A stretch of 18,597 nt of DNA from Planctomycetota bacterium (GCA_022447335.1 JAKVCF010000033.1:1-18597); one strand, 5' to 3'. Shown: positions 7,760 to 16,750, numbered from the stretch's first letter. Numbers and translations are program-made. The notes: generated by a model from the sequence alone, not told the origin.

Positions 7760-8194
7760 TTAGCTCCAGAGGATGATGTCGAAGGCCTGACCGAAAACAA
7801 AATCGATCAGAGCCAGGAAGCCCATGAGAACGATCACCGTAACAAGAACGACGATCGAAGAATTACTGGCCTCCTTGAAGGTTGGCCAGGTGACCTTGTT
7901 GATCTCGGCCTCGACCTCGATCAAATGCTGGGCGATCTTCTCTTTGGCAAGAAAGCGCACCCAGAAAAAGCTGAGCACCAAAAACAGCAGCAAGCCTCCG
8001 ACAAAAGAGCCCGTGAGGCCCACGCCGAAAACCGGGACCTTCGGCGTCGATTCGATCAGAGCGCCGCGCAGGCTGACCCAACTGTCAAGAAGCCCTGCGA
8101 AGGCCGTGCAACCGAATGCAATCGCCGCCTCACCGAACCAGAAGGCAATCTGGCGGGCGTTGCGACCATCATCCGGCTTGTAACGGAACAGCAT
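7760..8194 (-). CDS. secE: Preprotein translocase subunit SecE
   Basis: SecE is the small essential membrane subunit that clamps SecY in the protein-export channel of the inner membrane. The protein is 144 residues with three predicted membrane helices, at about 16-36, 57-80 and 112-136. The conserved core is at the C-terminus: an amphipathic segment (EVEAEINKVTWPTFKEAS, with KVTWP at 100-104) leading into the last helix. The two extra N-terminal helices are as in the three-helix E. coli form. It sits between rpmG and nusG, the usual bacterial position. A weak GAGA lies before the ATG. It is slightly longer than E. coli SecE (127 residues), mainly in the loop between helices 1 and 2. Confidence 0.93.
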   Translation of the reverse strand: MLFRYKPDDGRNARQIAFWFGEAAIAFGCTAFAGLLDSWVSLRGALIESTPKVPVFGVGLTGSFVGGLLLFLVLSFFWVRFLAKEKIAQHLIEVEAEINKVTWPTFKEASNSSIVVLVTVIVLMGFLALIDFVFGQAFDIILWS

Positions 8195-8215
8195 GGCGAT
8201 CTCAGAATCGATGGA

Positions 8216-8374
8216 TCAGAGCTTTTTCTCGCGGTGTACCGTATGGCAGCCGCAGAACTTGCAGAACTTCTTCTTCTCAAGCTTGTACTCAGCGCGCAAC
8301 TTTTTACCGGTCGTATAGTTCCGGTTGCGGCACACTGTGCACTCGAGGAAGACGAAACGTTCCTTGTTCTTCAT
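8216..8374 (-). CDS. rpmG: 50S ribosomal protein L33
   Basis: This short gene gives a 52-residue protein beginning MKNKERFVFLECTVCRNRNY and ending CHTVHREKKL. L33 is a small protein of the large ribosomal subunit near the E site. Four cysteines form a zinc ribbon (C12-x2-C15 and C38-x2-C41), so this is the zinc-binding C+ type rather than the cysteine-free form. The order tuf-rpmG-secE-nusG is common in bacteria and supports the call. The ATG is preceded by AGAACC, not a Shine-Dalgarno, and by a 119-nt gap containing three strong hairpins. It ends 21 nt before secE. Confidence 0.96.
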   Translation of the reverse strand: MKNKERFVFLECTVCRNRNYTTGKKLRAEYKLEKKKFCKFCGCHTVHREKKL

Positions 8375-8391
8375 GGTTCTGGATTAGCAGT

Positions 8392-8405
8392 GGCGCCGAA
8401 GCGCC
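8392..8405 (-). other. cUUCGg tetraloop hairpin before rpmG
   Basis: The transcript reads GGCGCTTCGGCGCC, a perfect 5-bp stem closed by C(UUCG)G, an exceptionally stable tetraloop. It ends 17 nt upstream of the rpmG ATG. Confidence 0.65.
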
Positions 8406-8409
8406 TGAA

Positions 8410-8423
8410 GCGCCCGAAGGCGC
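8410..8423 (-). other. Second cUUCGg tetraloop hairpin before rpmG
   Basis: The transcript reads GCGCCTTCGGGCGC, again a 5-bp stem with a C(UUCG)G loop. It lies 4 nt upstream of the hairpin at 8392-8405. The two share sequence and could also form alternative pairings. Confidence 0.65.
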
Positions 8424-8454
8424 AAGCCCGCTGCAAGCGCAACAGACAGAAGGC

Positions 8455-8482
8455 GGCCGAGGCCGCAAAAGCGACCTCGGCC
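8455..8482 (-). terminator. 12-bp hairpin just after tuf (possible attenuator)
   Basis: GGCCGAGGTCGC pairs with GCGGCCTCGGCC around a TTTT loop; all 12 positions pair, one as U-G. It begins 11 nt after the tuf stop codon. The bases that follow (GCCTTCTGTCT) are only mildly U-rich, so this could be a weak terminator that lowers expression of rpmG and downstream genes relative to tuf, or an RNA-processing or 3'-end-protecting structure. Confidence 0.6.
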
Positions 8483-8493
8483 TGGGGAGATCC

Positions 8494-9699
<1,206 letters not shown>

Positions 9700-9808
9700 A
9701 GGTCTGAACCCCATTCAAGGGGTGCGCGAGTTGGTCGGGTCGTAGTAGTTAGGGGTGTTGAAGCCGGCAAGAGCCGGATGGATGCTTCTCGCAAAGCAAA
9801 AAGCGATC

Positions 9809-9883
<75 letters not shown>

Positions 9884-9953
9884 GTGCTCGGCCCCAGTAG
9901 CGGGTAGGCCAGGAGGCCGAACATTGAGTTGGGCGCGCACCATTGCGAGCGGG

Positions 9954-10027
9954 TGGAGCGGGTGATGGGAATCGAACCCACGCAACCAGCTTGGAAGGCT
10001 GGGGCTCTACCACTGAGCTACACCCGC
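9954..10027 (-). tRNA. tRNA-Gly (anticodon UCC)
   Basis: The 74-nt cloverleaf has acceptor GCGGGTG/CACCCGC, D-stem GCTC/GAGC, anticodon stem CCAGC/GCTGG with loop CTTCCAA, and T-stem GTGGG/CCCAT (one wobble pair). The anticodon TCC reads GGA and GGG. CCA is encoded. It corresponds in order to glyT of E. coli. Confidence 0.97.
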
Positions 10028-10043
10028 TATCGCTGAGTGATGG

Positions 10044-10128
10044 TGGTGGGGAGAAGAGGATTCGAACCTCTGAAGGCTGAGCCAACGGATTTACAGTCCG
10101 TCCCGTTTGGCCACTTCGGTATCTCCCC
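10044..10128 (-). tRNA. tRNA-Tyr (anticodon GUA)
   Basis: This is an 85-nt class II tRNA with a long variable arm. The acceptor stem is GGGGAGA/TCTCCCC, the anticodon loop is CTGTAAA, and the T-stem is AGAGG/CCTCT. Discriminator A and an encoded CCA follow. It is 16 nt upstream of tRNA-Gly and matches tyrU in order. Confidence 0.97.
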
Positions 10129-10187
10129 GCGAAGCCCAAAGGCTTCGGTTTCAAGGTGCGCGAAAGAGCGGAAGTCCCCCCATCCGC

Positions 10188-10263
10188 TGGAGCTAGCGAA
10201 GGGACTCGAACCCTTGACCCTCCGCTTACAAGGCGGAAGCTCTACCAACTGAGCTACGCTAGC
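10188..10263 (-). tRNA. tRNA-Thr (anticodon UGU)
   Basis: The 76-nt cloverleaf has acceptor GCTAGCG/CGCTAGC, D-stem GCTC/GAGC, anticodon stem TCCGC/GCGGA with loop CTTGTAA, and T-stem AAGGG/CCCTT. The anticodon TGT reads mainly ACA. CCA is encoded. It is the first gene of the tRNA-tuf cluster, the position of thrU. Confidence 0.97.
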
Positions 10264-10292
10264 TGAATGCGGCTTGGGACAAAGGGCCCCAC

Positions 10293-10320
10293 AGTTTACG
10301 GATCGTCCTCTTGGCGTCAA
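10293..10320 (-). promoter_or_regulatory. Candidate sigma70 promoter of the tRNA-tuf cluster
   Basis: On the minus strand TTGACG (10315-10320) and TAAACT (10293-10298) are separated by 16 nt. The -35 box matches 5 of 6 consensus bases and the -10 box 4 of 6. Transcription would begin near 10286, about 23 nt before the first tRNA. The 133-nt space between aroC and the tRNA is the only sizeable gap upstream of the cluster. I see no other strong element in it. Confidence 0.55.
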
Positions 10321-10396
10321 CTCGCAGCTGTCCGAAATTCCGATCTAGGAAGGGAAAGCGCACGTTGTGCCCCTATCGGGAATCGAGTCTCAAGAT

Positions 10397-11524
10397 CTAG
10401 GAGCGGCCAGAAAGATCGTCGGGCCAGTCCGATAAACGCTCCTCTCCGCCGAGGGTGGCGAAGCGCTCGCGCATCTCGGCCAGGGTCCACCCTCCAAGCC
10501 GGGCACGCAAGGCGGAAGCCAGCTCGAGGCAAACCACGATCTCGCCAACCACCGAGGCTGGCTCGACACTACAGACGTCCGAACGCTCATAAGTCGCCCG
10601 TGAGGACTCAAGGGTCTCCATTTTGACCGAATCCGCGCCGTGTCGCATCGTCGGGATGGGCTTCATGACTGCACGCAGTTCGATCGCCTGCCCGTTGGTG
10701 AGCCCCCCCTCAATGCCGCCGCACCGATTGGAGCTGCGCCCCACCCCGGCCCAACCAGCCTCCTCGGGCACGATACCGTCGTGATACTTGCTTCCCGGGG
10801 TGCTCGCACCACGGAAGCCCAAGCCAATTTCAACCCCTCGAATGGCCGGGATAGAAGCCAGAGCCGCCATCAGCCGCACATCCAATCTATCGACCGGCTG
10901 CTCCAGCCCACCGAGGCCCGGCGGACAGCCCTCGACCCGCACCTGGAAGACCCCGCCCAAGCTGTCCCCGCGCTCATGTGCGGCCCGGATGGTCTCGTTC
11001 CAAGCGGGGGTCTCGGGGTCACTGCCACGTGGGGTGCCTCCGATCTCAAGAGTCTCCGCCTTAACCGTGATGCCGAATTGAGCCAGCAACTGACGGGCGA
11101 CTTCACCAAGCGCGGTGCGGGCTGCAGTCTCGCGAGCACTGGCACGTTCGAGAACGGCACGCAGGTCGCGCGTCTTGGAACGCATTGCGCCCGCTAGGTC
11201 GGCGTGCCCAGGGCGCGGCGCCTTCAAATTGGGCAGCGTGTCAATGCGGGTATCCGAGTTGCCCACGGACAACGCCAAAGGCGAGCCGAGGGTCACTCCA
11301 TTCTTGATACCACCCAGGACCTTGAGCACATCCTTCTCGAACTTGGCTCGAGGCCCGCGCCCATAACCCTTCCAGCGACGGCGCATTCCCTCGGACACCG
11401 CATCCCAGTCAATAGGCATGGCTGCTGGCAGTCCTTCGAGGACGGCAACGAGGCAAGGGCCGTGCGATTCGCCGGCCGTAGTCCAACGCAAACCGTGGAC
11501 AGCAGGGGAGGAAGAATGACTCAT
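10397..11524 (-). CDS. aroC: Chorismate synthase
   Basis: Chorismate synthase makes chorismate from 5-enolpyruvylshikimate-3-phosphate with reduced FMN, the last common step of aromatic amino acid synthesis. The protein is 375 residues, the usual size. Visible family motifs are GESHG with His21 (18-22), GYGRGPRAKFE (53-63), RPGHADLAG with His107, the ERASARETAARTALGEVA segment (126-143), and SSNRCGGIEGGLTNGQAIE in the C-terminal half, followed by PIPTMRHGADS. The conserved histidines and FMN-binding arginines are therefore present. The ATG overlaps the stop of the preceding response regulator gene in ATGA, so translation is probably coupled to it. Confidence 0.97.
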   Translation of the reverse strand: MSHSSSPAVHGLRWTTAGESHGPCLVAVLEGLPAAMPIDWDAVSEGMRRRWKGYGRGPRAKFEKDVLKVLGGIKNGVTLGSPLALSVGNSDTRIDTLPNLKAPRPGHADLAGAMRSKTRDLRAVLERASARETAARTALGEVARQLLAQFGITVKAETLEIGGTPRGSDPETPAWNETIRAAHERGDSLGGVFQVRVEGCPPGLGGLEQPVDRLDVRLMAALASIPAIRGVEIGLGFRGASTPGSKYHDGIVPEEAGWAGVGRSSNRCGGIEGGLTNGQAIELRAVMKPIPTMRHGADSVKMETLESSRATYERSDVCSVEPASVVGEIVVCLELASALRARLGGWTLAEMRERFATLGGEERLSDWPDDLSGRS

Positions 11525-11997
11525 GCTTTACGTTCGATCTCAGCGTCGACTGTGCGAAACGGTTTAGGTTCTAGCGTAGACACAGGCTCAGGCGCAGACT
11601 CAGTCTCCTGCACCTTTACCTCGATTGCCCCTTCCACTATTCGAGCTACGCGCTGCAGCAAATCTTCAATTGAGAAGGGCTTGGCGAGCACACCTTGAAA
11701 AAACTCATCCCCTTCAAGCTCTGCCAGCGAGGGATCTTCGGGAGTCCCCGTCACAACCAGGAAGCGCGTCAGCCGCTGCGATGCACGCCACCGCGCGACA
11801 ACCGAAACGCCGGAGTGGCCTCCACCCAAATGCAAATCGAGTAGCATCCCATCGACTGGACCCGCTGCCGCATCGAGAGCAACCTCTGCCTCATCAACCG
11901 TGCCCGCCTGCACCACCTCGTGCCCACCGCGCTCCACGGCGAGCGCGAGCAGACTCCGCATCGAGTAGTCGTTGTCGAGCACGAGAAGGCGCGCCAC
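11521..11997 (-). CDS. Single-domain response regulator (receiver protein)
   Basis: The 158-residue protein is a CheY-like receiver domain (about 1-120) plus a Glu/Pro-rich tail (about 121-158) with no recognisable output domain. Phosphoacceptor Asp54 (LLDLHLGG), Thr83 (VVTGTPED) and Lys106 (LAKPF) are in place. In the acidic pocket the pair is Asp8-Asn9, followed by Asp10, so the second acidic residue of the usual DD/DE pair is changed; some working receivers tolerate this. Start is GTG, 9 nt after the mutS2 stop, and the stop overlaps the aroC ATG. No histidine kinase is in the window, so its partner is unknown. Placement between a DNA-repair-type ATPase and a biosynthetic enzyme gives little hint of its target. 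Confidence 0.88.
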   Translation of the reverse strand: MARLLVLDNDYSMRSLLALAVERGGHEVVQAGTVDEAEVALDAAAGPVDGMLLDLHLGGGHSGVSVVARWRASQRLTRFLVVTGTPEDPSLAELEGDEFFQGVLAKPFSIEDLLQRVARIVEGAIEVKVQETESAPEPVSTLEPKPFRTVDAEIERKA

Positions 11998-12006
11998 AGG
12001 TGCAGT

Positions 12007-14136
12007 TTACGATTCGCCCGGCGGAGGTTCGACCCAGGTCAGGTCGCGAAAATCCAACTCTACCTCAAGGTTTCCATGGCGTAGCTTCGCGGTCTCGCGG
12101 TTCTTATGAATCTTCAGTACCTGCAGCCGGTCACGGAACTTAGGCACGTAGACCACATCGCCCTTGCGCAGCCCTTGCACGAAGGCAAGCCAGCGCTCGC
12201 CCAAGGTGCAGCCGTCGAGCTCGCCGCGCAGGGCTTCGAGATAGCCACGCAGGGCATCCTGGTCGCCACCCTTCAGGCGATTCACGACCGGATCCAGCCA
12301 TTGCGCGCGTAGTTCGCTCATGCGGCGCGTGTGCTCGATAAAAGCCTCTTCGGCCTCGGCTTCTCGTAACTTGACACGATGCTTGGTGACCTCTTCGTCC
12401 TGAGAAATACGATGCTTGGTAGCGCGAGCCTCCGCCTCGAGATCACGCGCGCGTTCACGCAGCAACTCGGCATCGCGCCGCACCCGCCCCACATCGGCGA
12501 TCAGGCGCTCGGCGCCTCCTTCGCGCTCGGCCAGCCCGCGCGCCCGCTCCAGAATCTCGCCGGGCAGACCTAATCGCTCAGCAACTTCCACCGCATGAGA
12601 GGCACCTGGCACACCCACCAGCAGTCGGTACTGCGGCGCCAGCGTCGTCGGGTCGAATTCCATGCTCGCGTTCTCAGCGCGCTCGACCCCAGTCGAGAAG
12701 AGCTTCAATTGACCCAAATGCGTATTGGCAATGGTAAGCGCGCCGGCGCGCAGGAGGTGCTCCAGCACAGCCTGCCCAATGGCTGCTCCTTCTTCCGGGT
12801 CAGTACCGGTTCCCAACTCATCGAGCAACACCAGCGAACCAGGACGCACTGAATCAAGAATTTCGAGCGTGCGCGAAAGGTGACCCGAGAAAGTCGAAAG
12901 TGAAGACTCGAGCGATTGCGCATCGCCGATGTCGGCATGGATCCCGGGTAATAGTGGCACGTTCGAACCTAGGTCGGCCAGAATCGGCAGACCGCACAAC
13001 GCCAGTGCGCAACTCACTCCGACCGTCTTCAGCACTACCGTCTTGCCACCGGTGTTCGGCCCAGTCACAACTAGCAACTCGAATTCACAACCGAGCTCCA
13101 AAGTCAGTGGCACCAACTCCTCCTCATTCAGCTGCTCCTGCAGCAGCGGGTGCCGAACTTGACGCAATTCGAGCACCGGACCGTCCATCGTCGGATACTC
13201 GGCACGCATTTCGCAGGCCCAGCGTCCGGCGGTAAACGCTACGTCTGCTTGTCCGAGCCGCAACTCGGCCTCGGCAAGCGCCGGGGAAGCTAGCAAGGTC
13301 TGACGAGTCAGCTCGGTGAGCACCTCCTGAACCAACCGCCGCTCAAGCGCACGCACCTCAGTCAGCTTGTTCGATAGTTCGAGCACCGGGCCAGGCTCGA
13401 TGAAGAGAGTGTCGCCCGATTGCGAGCGATCATGCACCACGCCCCGCGCCCGCCCCGAATCAGTCGCCTTGACCGCAAGAAGTAGACGGTCGCCACGCTG
13501 CACCGGCTGGCGCTGGCGCAGCACCCCCCGCTTCTGCAACCCCTCAGCGATCTCTTCCATCTTGCGCGCCCGCTGATCGAGCAACTGTCGGACCTGCTGC
13601 CGCGTCTTACCCAGGCGCGGATGCGCCTCGTCTAAAATCTCACCGCGTCGACCAAGCGCCGCGCGTAGGCTCTCGCGCAGCTCGCGCTCCAACGGAGCAG
13701 CGCCGAGGCATCGGCGCAGCGCAACGTAATCGGGATACTGCACCGACCAGAGCGCAAGCGTACGAATAAGGTCGAGCGCATCGGCGATCGCGAGCAACTC
13801 CTCACCCTCGAGAATGCGCCTTTGCGCCGCATTTAGGATCTCGTCGAGATCACCCATTCCTGAAATCCCGGGGGCGCGCTCAGCACGCACCGCACTCAGG
13901 CCTTCCATCCCACGCGCGCGACGCTCTTCACGCTCGGCGGCTTCGAGTCCGGGGCCCGCTTCGCGCAACATGCGCGACCCGACCGGCGATGATGCACGGC
14001 GGGCAAGCAACTCGAGCACCTTCTCGAGCTCGAGACACTGCAAAGTCTCGGCGGGGAATACGACGCTGCTGGACACAGATCTCGCGGCTTCGGTCTGCCG
14101 CCTCGGCTCGATAGAATACGCCGCGCGCGGCCGCAT
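12007..14136 (-). CDS. mutS2: MutS2-family ATPase lacking the Smr domain
   Basis: MutS2 proteins are MutS-like ATPases without the mismatch-reading domain; they have been linked to recombination control and to rescue of collided ribosomes. Here the core domains are in order: N-terminal helical region (about 30-300), Walker A GPNTGGKT (359-366), Walker B LVLLDE (435-440) followed by LGTGTDPEEG, the NTHLGQLKLF switch (471-480), and a charged helical, probably coiled-coil region (526-610). The C-terminus is a KOW/SH3-like strand segment (RKGDVVYVPKFRDRLQVL) and stops at 709. Family members are usually about 780 residues and end in an Smr nuclease domain, which is absent. A GTG at 14074-14076 would give a 689-residue protein starting closer to the family norm and would free room for promoters; the ATG at 14136 is kept as the outer limit. 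Confidence 0.93.
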   Translation of the reverse strand: MRPRAAYSIEPRRQTEAARSVSSSVVFPAETLQCLELEKVLELLARRASSPVGSRMLREAGPGLEAAEREERRARGMEGLSAVRAERAPGISGMGDLDEILNAAQRRILEGEELLAIADALDLIRTLALWSVQYPDYVALRRCLGAAPLERELRESLRAALGRRGEILDEAHPRLGKTRQQVRQLLDQRARKMEEIAEGLQKRGVLRQRQPVQRGDRLLLAVKATDSGRARGVVHDRSQSGDTLFIEPGPVLELSNKLTEVRALERRLVQEVLTELTRQTLLASPALAEAELRLGQADVAFTAGRWACEMRAEYPTMDGPVLELRQVRHPLLQEQLNEEELVPLTLELGCEFELLVVTGPNTGGKTVVLKTVGVSCALALCGLPILADLGSNVPLLPGIHADIGDAQSLESSLSTFSGHLSRTLEILDSVRPGSLVLLDELGTGTDPEEGAAIGQAVLEHLLRAGALTIANTHLGQLKLFSTGVERAENASMEFDPTTLAPQYRLLVGVPGASHAVEVAERLGLPGEILERARGLAEREGGAERLIADVGRVRRDAELLRERARDLEAEARATKHRISQDEEVTKHRVKLREAEAEEAFIEHTRRMSELRAQWLDPVVNRLKGGDQDALRGYLEALRGELDGCTLGERWLAFVQGLRKGDVVYVPKFRDRLQVLKIHKNRETAKLRHGNLEVELDFRDLTWVEPPPGES

Positions 14137-14166
14137 CTCTCAGTGATCGGACGCGATTTATACCTA
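14137..14166. promoter_or_regulatory. Compact divergent intergenic region, mutS2 / cystathionine beta-synthase
   Basis: At most 30 bp (90 bp if mutS2 starts at the internal GTG) separates the two divergent starts. A TATAAA (14157-14162, minus strand) and a TAGAAT (14112-14117, plus strand, inside the longer mutS2 frame) resemble -10 boxes, but neither has a good -35 partner. If both are real, the promoters overlap coding sequence. Confidence 0.3.
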
Positions 14167-15594
14167 ATGAAACCCTCGCTGACGCGCCCCCCCCGCTCCT
14201 CTCACACCTTCGAGACGATCCTCGACACGATCGGCGGCACGCCATTAATCCGGCTCCCAGAGGGTTTCGATCCGAAAGTCCGCTGTGAGGTGCTACTTAA
14301 GGTCGAAGCCATGAACGCAAGTGGCTGTGTAAAGTCACGCATTTCGCTGCGCATGGTCGAAGCCGCGGAAGAAAGCGGGCAACTGCAACCGGGCGGAACG
14401 ATCGTCGAATCCACCTCGGGCAACACCGGAGTTGGACTGTGCATGGCCGCTGCAGTTAAGGGTTATCGGGCGGTAATCATCATGCCGGACAAAATGAGTC
14501 GCGAGAAAGTGGACATGCTCAAAGCCTTTGGCGCAGAGGTCATCCTGACCACGACAGGTGTTCCGCCAGAGCACCCAGACCACTACCTCAATGTGGCGAA
14601 ACGGGTAGCGGAATCGATCCCGGGCGCTTGGCATGCAGACCAGTTCGAGAACCCCGAGAATCCGAATGCACACTACTTGACCACGGGCCCTGAGATCGTG
14701 CAGGCCTGCGACGGACGTCTCGATGCTTTCGTTGGCGGCTGTGGCACCGGCGGCACCGTGCACGGCACCGCCCGCGCACTCAAAGAACACGATCCGAATA
14801 TCAAGATCATCGGCGTAGACCCTCCAGGCTCTGTTTATGCGCATTACTGGGAAACAGGTGAACTGCCTGAAACCGGACCCTATGCAGTCGAGGGTGTAGG
14901 CGATGACATGATCCCAGGAACTTGGAAACGCGAGGTGATTGACGCCTACGAAGTCGTGCAGGATGTCGAGTCTTTCGCAATGACACGTCGACTAGCATCG
15001 GAATGCGGATTATTTGTAGGAGGCTCCTCCGGAATGGCTCTGGTCGCCGCACTGCGCCACGCATACACGATGAATGAAGACGAGCGCATGGTGGTGCTGC
15101 TTCCTGATTCGGGGAATCGGTACCTATCGAAAATCTATTCGAACGACTGGATGAAGGACGGTGGATTCCTTCCACAAGTCCCGGCTACCCAGGCAACGGT
15201 TGCCGATCTTGCGCGCGATCGTCCGCGAGCCACGCTGCGCACTACCGACGATCTCGCCACGGCGTACAAGCACATCGCCGATCGCGATGTCGACCCAGTG
15301 CCGATCGTTGCCGGCGATCCTGATGACCCAAAAGCCAAACTACTCGGCATCATCGACAACGAAAAGCTAGCGCGCCATCTGGCCGCAGGCCTCGATCTCG
15401 AAGCCCTGCAGGCAGATTCCTGCCTAGCCCCCGCTCCGCCGGTCATCGATCCGGCCGCCCATTGGGGGGCTCTGCAAGAAGCACTGCAAGAACATCCCTG
15501 TGCACTGATCCAAGACACTAAAGGCTACGTCGGCTATACGCGCAGAGATCTGCTACGCAGTCTTGCCCGCCTTTCCCACCATTCCGATGACTGA
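14167..15594 (+). CDS. Cystathionine beta-synthase (PLP enzyme with C-terminal CBS-like region)
   Basis: Condenses serine with homocysteine to cystathionine, the first step of reverse transsulfuration. The PLP fold (about 15-340) follows human cystathionine beta-synthase closely: DTIGGTPLIRLPEG, then SGCVKSRISLRMVEAAE with PLP lysine Lys56, ESTSGNTGVGL (81-91), GCGTGGTVHG for phosphate binding, and LLPDSGNRYLSKIYSNDWM. The human GGSVKDR motif reads SGCVKSR here, with Ser in place of Asp after the lysine. Residues from about 345 to 475 form a weakly conserved CBS-domain pair. The ATG at 14167 gives 475 residues; a GTG at 14143 would add 8 and crowd the divergent mutS2 start. Its end overlaps the gamma-lyase gene. 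A cysteine synthase role is possible but less likely given the similarity and the partner. Confidence 0.92.
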   Translation: MKPSLTRPPRSSHTFETILDTIGGTPLIRLPEGFDPKVRCEVLLKVEAMNASGCVKSRISLRMVEAAEESGQLQPGGTIVESTSGNTGVGLCMAAAVKGYRAVIIMPDKMSREKVDMLKAFGAEVILTTTGVPPEHPDHYLNVAKRVAESIPGAWHADQFENPENPNAHYLTTGPEIVQACDGRLDAFVGGCGTGGTVHGTARALKEHDPNIKIIGVDPPGSVYAHYWETGELPETGPYAVEGVGDDMIPGTWKREVIDAYEVVQDVESFAMTRRLASECGLFVGGSSGMALVAALRHAYTMNEDERMVVLLPDSGNRYLSKIYSNDWMKDGGFLPQVPATQATVADLARDRPRATLRTTDDLATAYKHIADRDVDPVPIVAGDPDDPKAKLLGIIDNEKLARHLAAGLDLEALQADSCLAPAPPVIDPAAHWGALQEALQEHPCALIQDTKGYVGYTRRDLLRSLARLSHHSDD

Positions 15595-16741
15595 TAACTC
15601 ACAACACGGACTCGGCACCAAAGCCGTGCATGCCGGCTGGGAGCCGGAAGAACTGACTGGCGCCGTCATGCCTCCGATCTACATGACCAGCACTTATGTG
15701 CAAGATGGTCCGGGAAAGCCGCGTCGCGGATTTGAGTATTCGCGCACGCAGAACATCACACGCTACGCACTGCAGGATGCGCTCGCCGAATTAGAAGGAG
15801 GAGCCTGCGGCTTCACCTTCACTTCGGGCATGGCGGCAATCCACACGCTCATGCTGATGATGAAACCGGGTGATCATATTGTTGCAGCGAATGACCTATA
15901 CGGTGGCACACATCGCCTATTCCGAAAGATCGAAGAGCGCTTCGGTCTGCGCTTCACCTTCATCGACGCGCGTAAGCCAGATCTGCTCGACGATCTGCCG
16001 AGCGACACTCGACTGCTCTACCTCGAAACGCCGTCCAACCCTCTGCTAAACATCACGCCGCTCGAGCGCGCAGTCGCGGGGGCACGCAAGGTCGGAGCTG
16101 AAATCGCAGTCGACAACACCTTCGCCACACCGATCTTGCAAAACCCGATCTCTTTCGGGGTTGACTATGTGATCCACTCGACAACAAAGTACGTTGCGGG
16201 TCACAGCGATGTGGTCGGCGGCGCATTGATTGCTCGCAGCGAATCGAAAAAGGAAGATATCTGGTTTCATCAGAACTCAGCCGGCACGGTCAACTCCCCT
16301 TTCGATGCCTTTCTGACACTGCGCGGATTGCGCACGCTGCACCTCCGCATGCAACGCCATTGCGAGAACGCGCGCTTACTTGCAAGCTTCCTCGAGGAAC
16401 ACCCCAAGGTCGCAAGGGTGATTTACCCAGGCCTTGTTTCGCACCCAGGGCATGCTATCGCCAGAGATCAGATGCGTGACTTCGGCGGCATGCTCGGCTT
16501 CGAAGTGGTCGGCGGTGCCGAACTGGCCGATCAGGTGGTGCGCAACACCAAGTTGTTCGCCTTGGCCGAATCGCTTGGCGGAGTCGAGTCGTTGATCGAA
16601 CTTCCCGCCCCAATGACTCATGCTTCGGTTCCCCCCAAAGAGCGTGCCAAAATCGGCATCAGCGACGGGTTAGTACGCCTCTCGGTCGGTATCGAAGACA
16701 GCGAAGATCTGCGCGCCGACCTCGAAACGGCACTGGGCTAA
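15587..16741 (+). CDS. Cystathionine gamma-lyase (Cys/Met metabolism PLP enzyme)
   Basis: Cleaves cystathionine to cysteine, ammonia and 2-oxobutyrate, completing reverse transsulfuration. From the chosen ATG it has 384 residues. Fold type I landmarks are present: EYSRTQNITR (50-59), SGMAAIH (80-86), YGGTHRLF (105-112), VDNTFATP with Asp176, and the PLP lysine Lys201 in HSTTKYVAGHSDVVGG. The C-terminal part has GGVESLIELPAPMTHASVP and GLVRLSVGIED. Cystathionine gamma-synthase (MetB) has the same fold and cannot be excluded from sequence alone. The partner, a true beta-synthase just upstream, favours the lyase. The ATG overlaps the end of the preceding gene by 8 nt; a TTG 24 nt upstream is less likely. 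Confidence 0.9.
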   Translation: MTDNSQHGLGTKAVHAGWEPEELTGAVMPPIYMTSTYVQDGPGKPRRGFEYSRTQNITRYALQDALAELEGGACGFTFTSGMAAIHTLMLMMKPGDHIVAANDLYGGTHRLFRKIEERFGLRFTFIDARKPDLLDDLPSDTRLLYLETPSNPLLNITPLERAVAGARKVGAEIAVDNTFATPILQNPISFGVDYVIHSTTKYVAGHSDVVGGALIARSESKKEDIWFHQNSAGTVNSPFDAFLTLRGLRTLHLRMQRHCENARLLASFLEEHPKVARVIYPGLVSHPGHAIARDQMRDFGGMLGFEVVGGAELADQVVRNTKLFALAESLGGVESLIELPAPMTHASVPPKERAKIGISDGLVRLSVGIEDSEDLRADLETALG

Positions 16742-16750
16742 GTCTCTACT

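Noticed and set aside
10342..10402. 9-nt direct repeat (GATCTAGGA at 10342 and 10394) near the aroC stop, considered as an insertion or attachment scar
   Set aside because: Too short and with no integrase, transposase or partial tRNA copy nearby; likely chance.
14335..14844. 169-codon minus-strand open frame inside the beta-synthase gene
   Set aside because: The plus strand encodes a strongly conserved PLP enzyme throughout this stretch.
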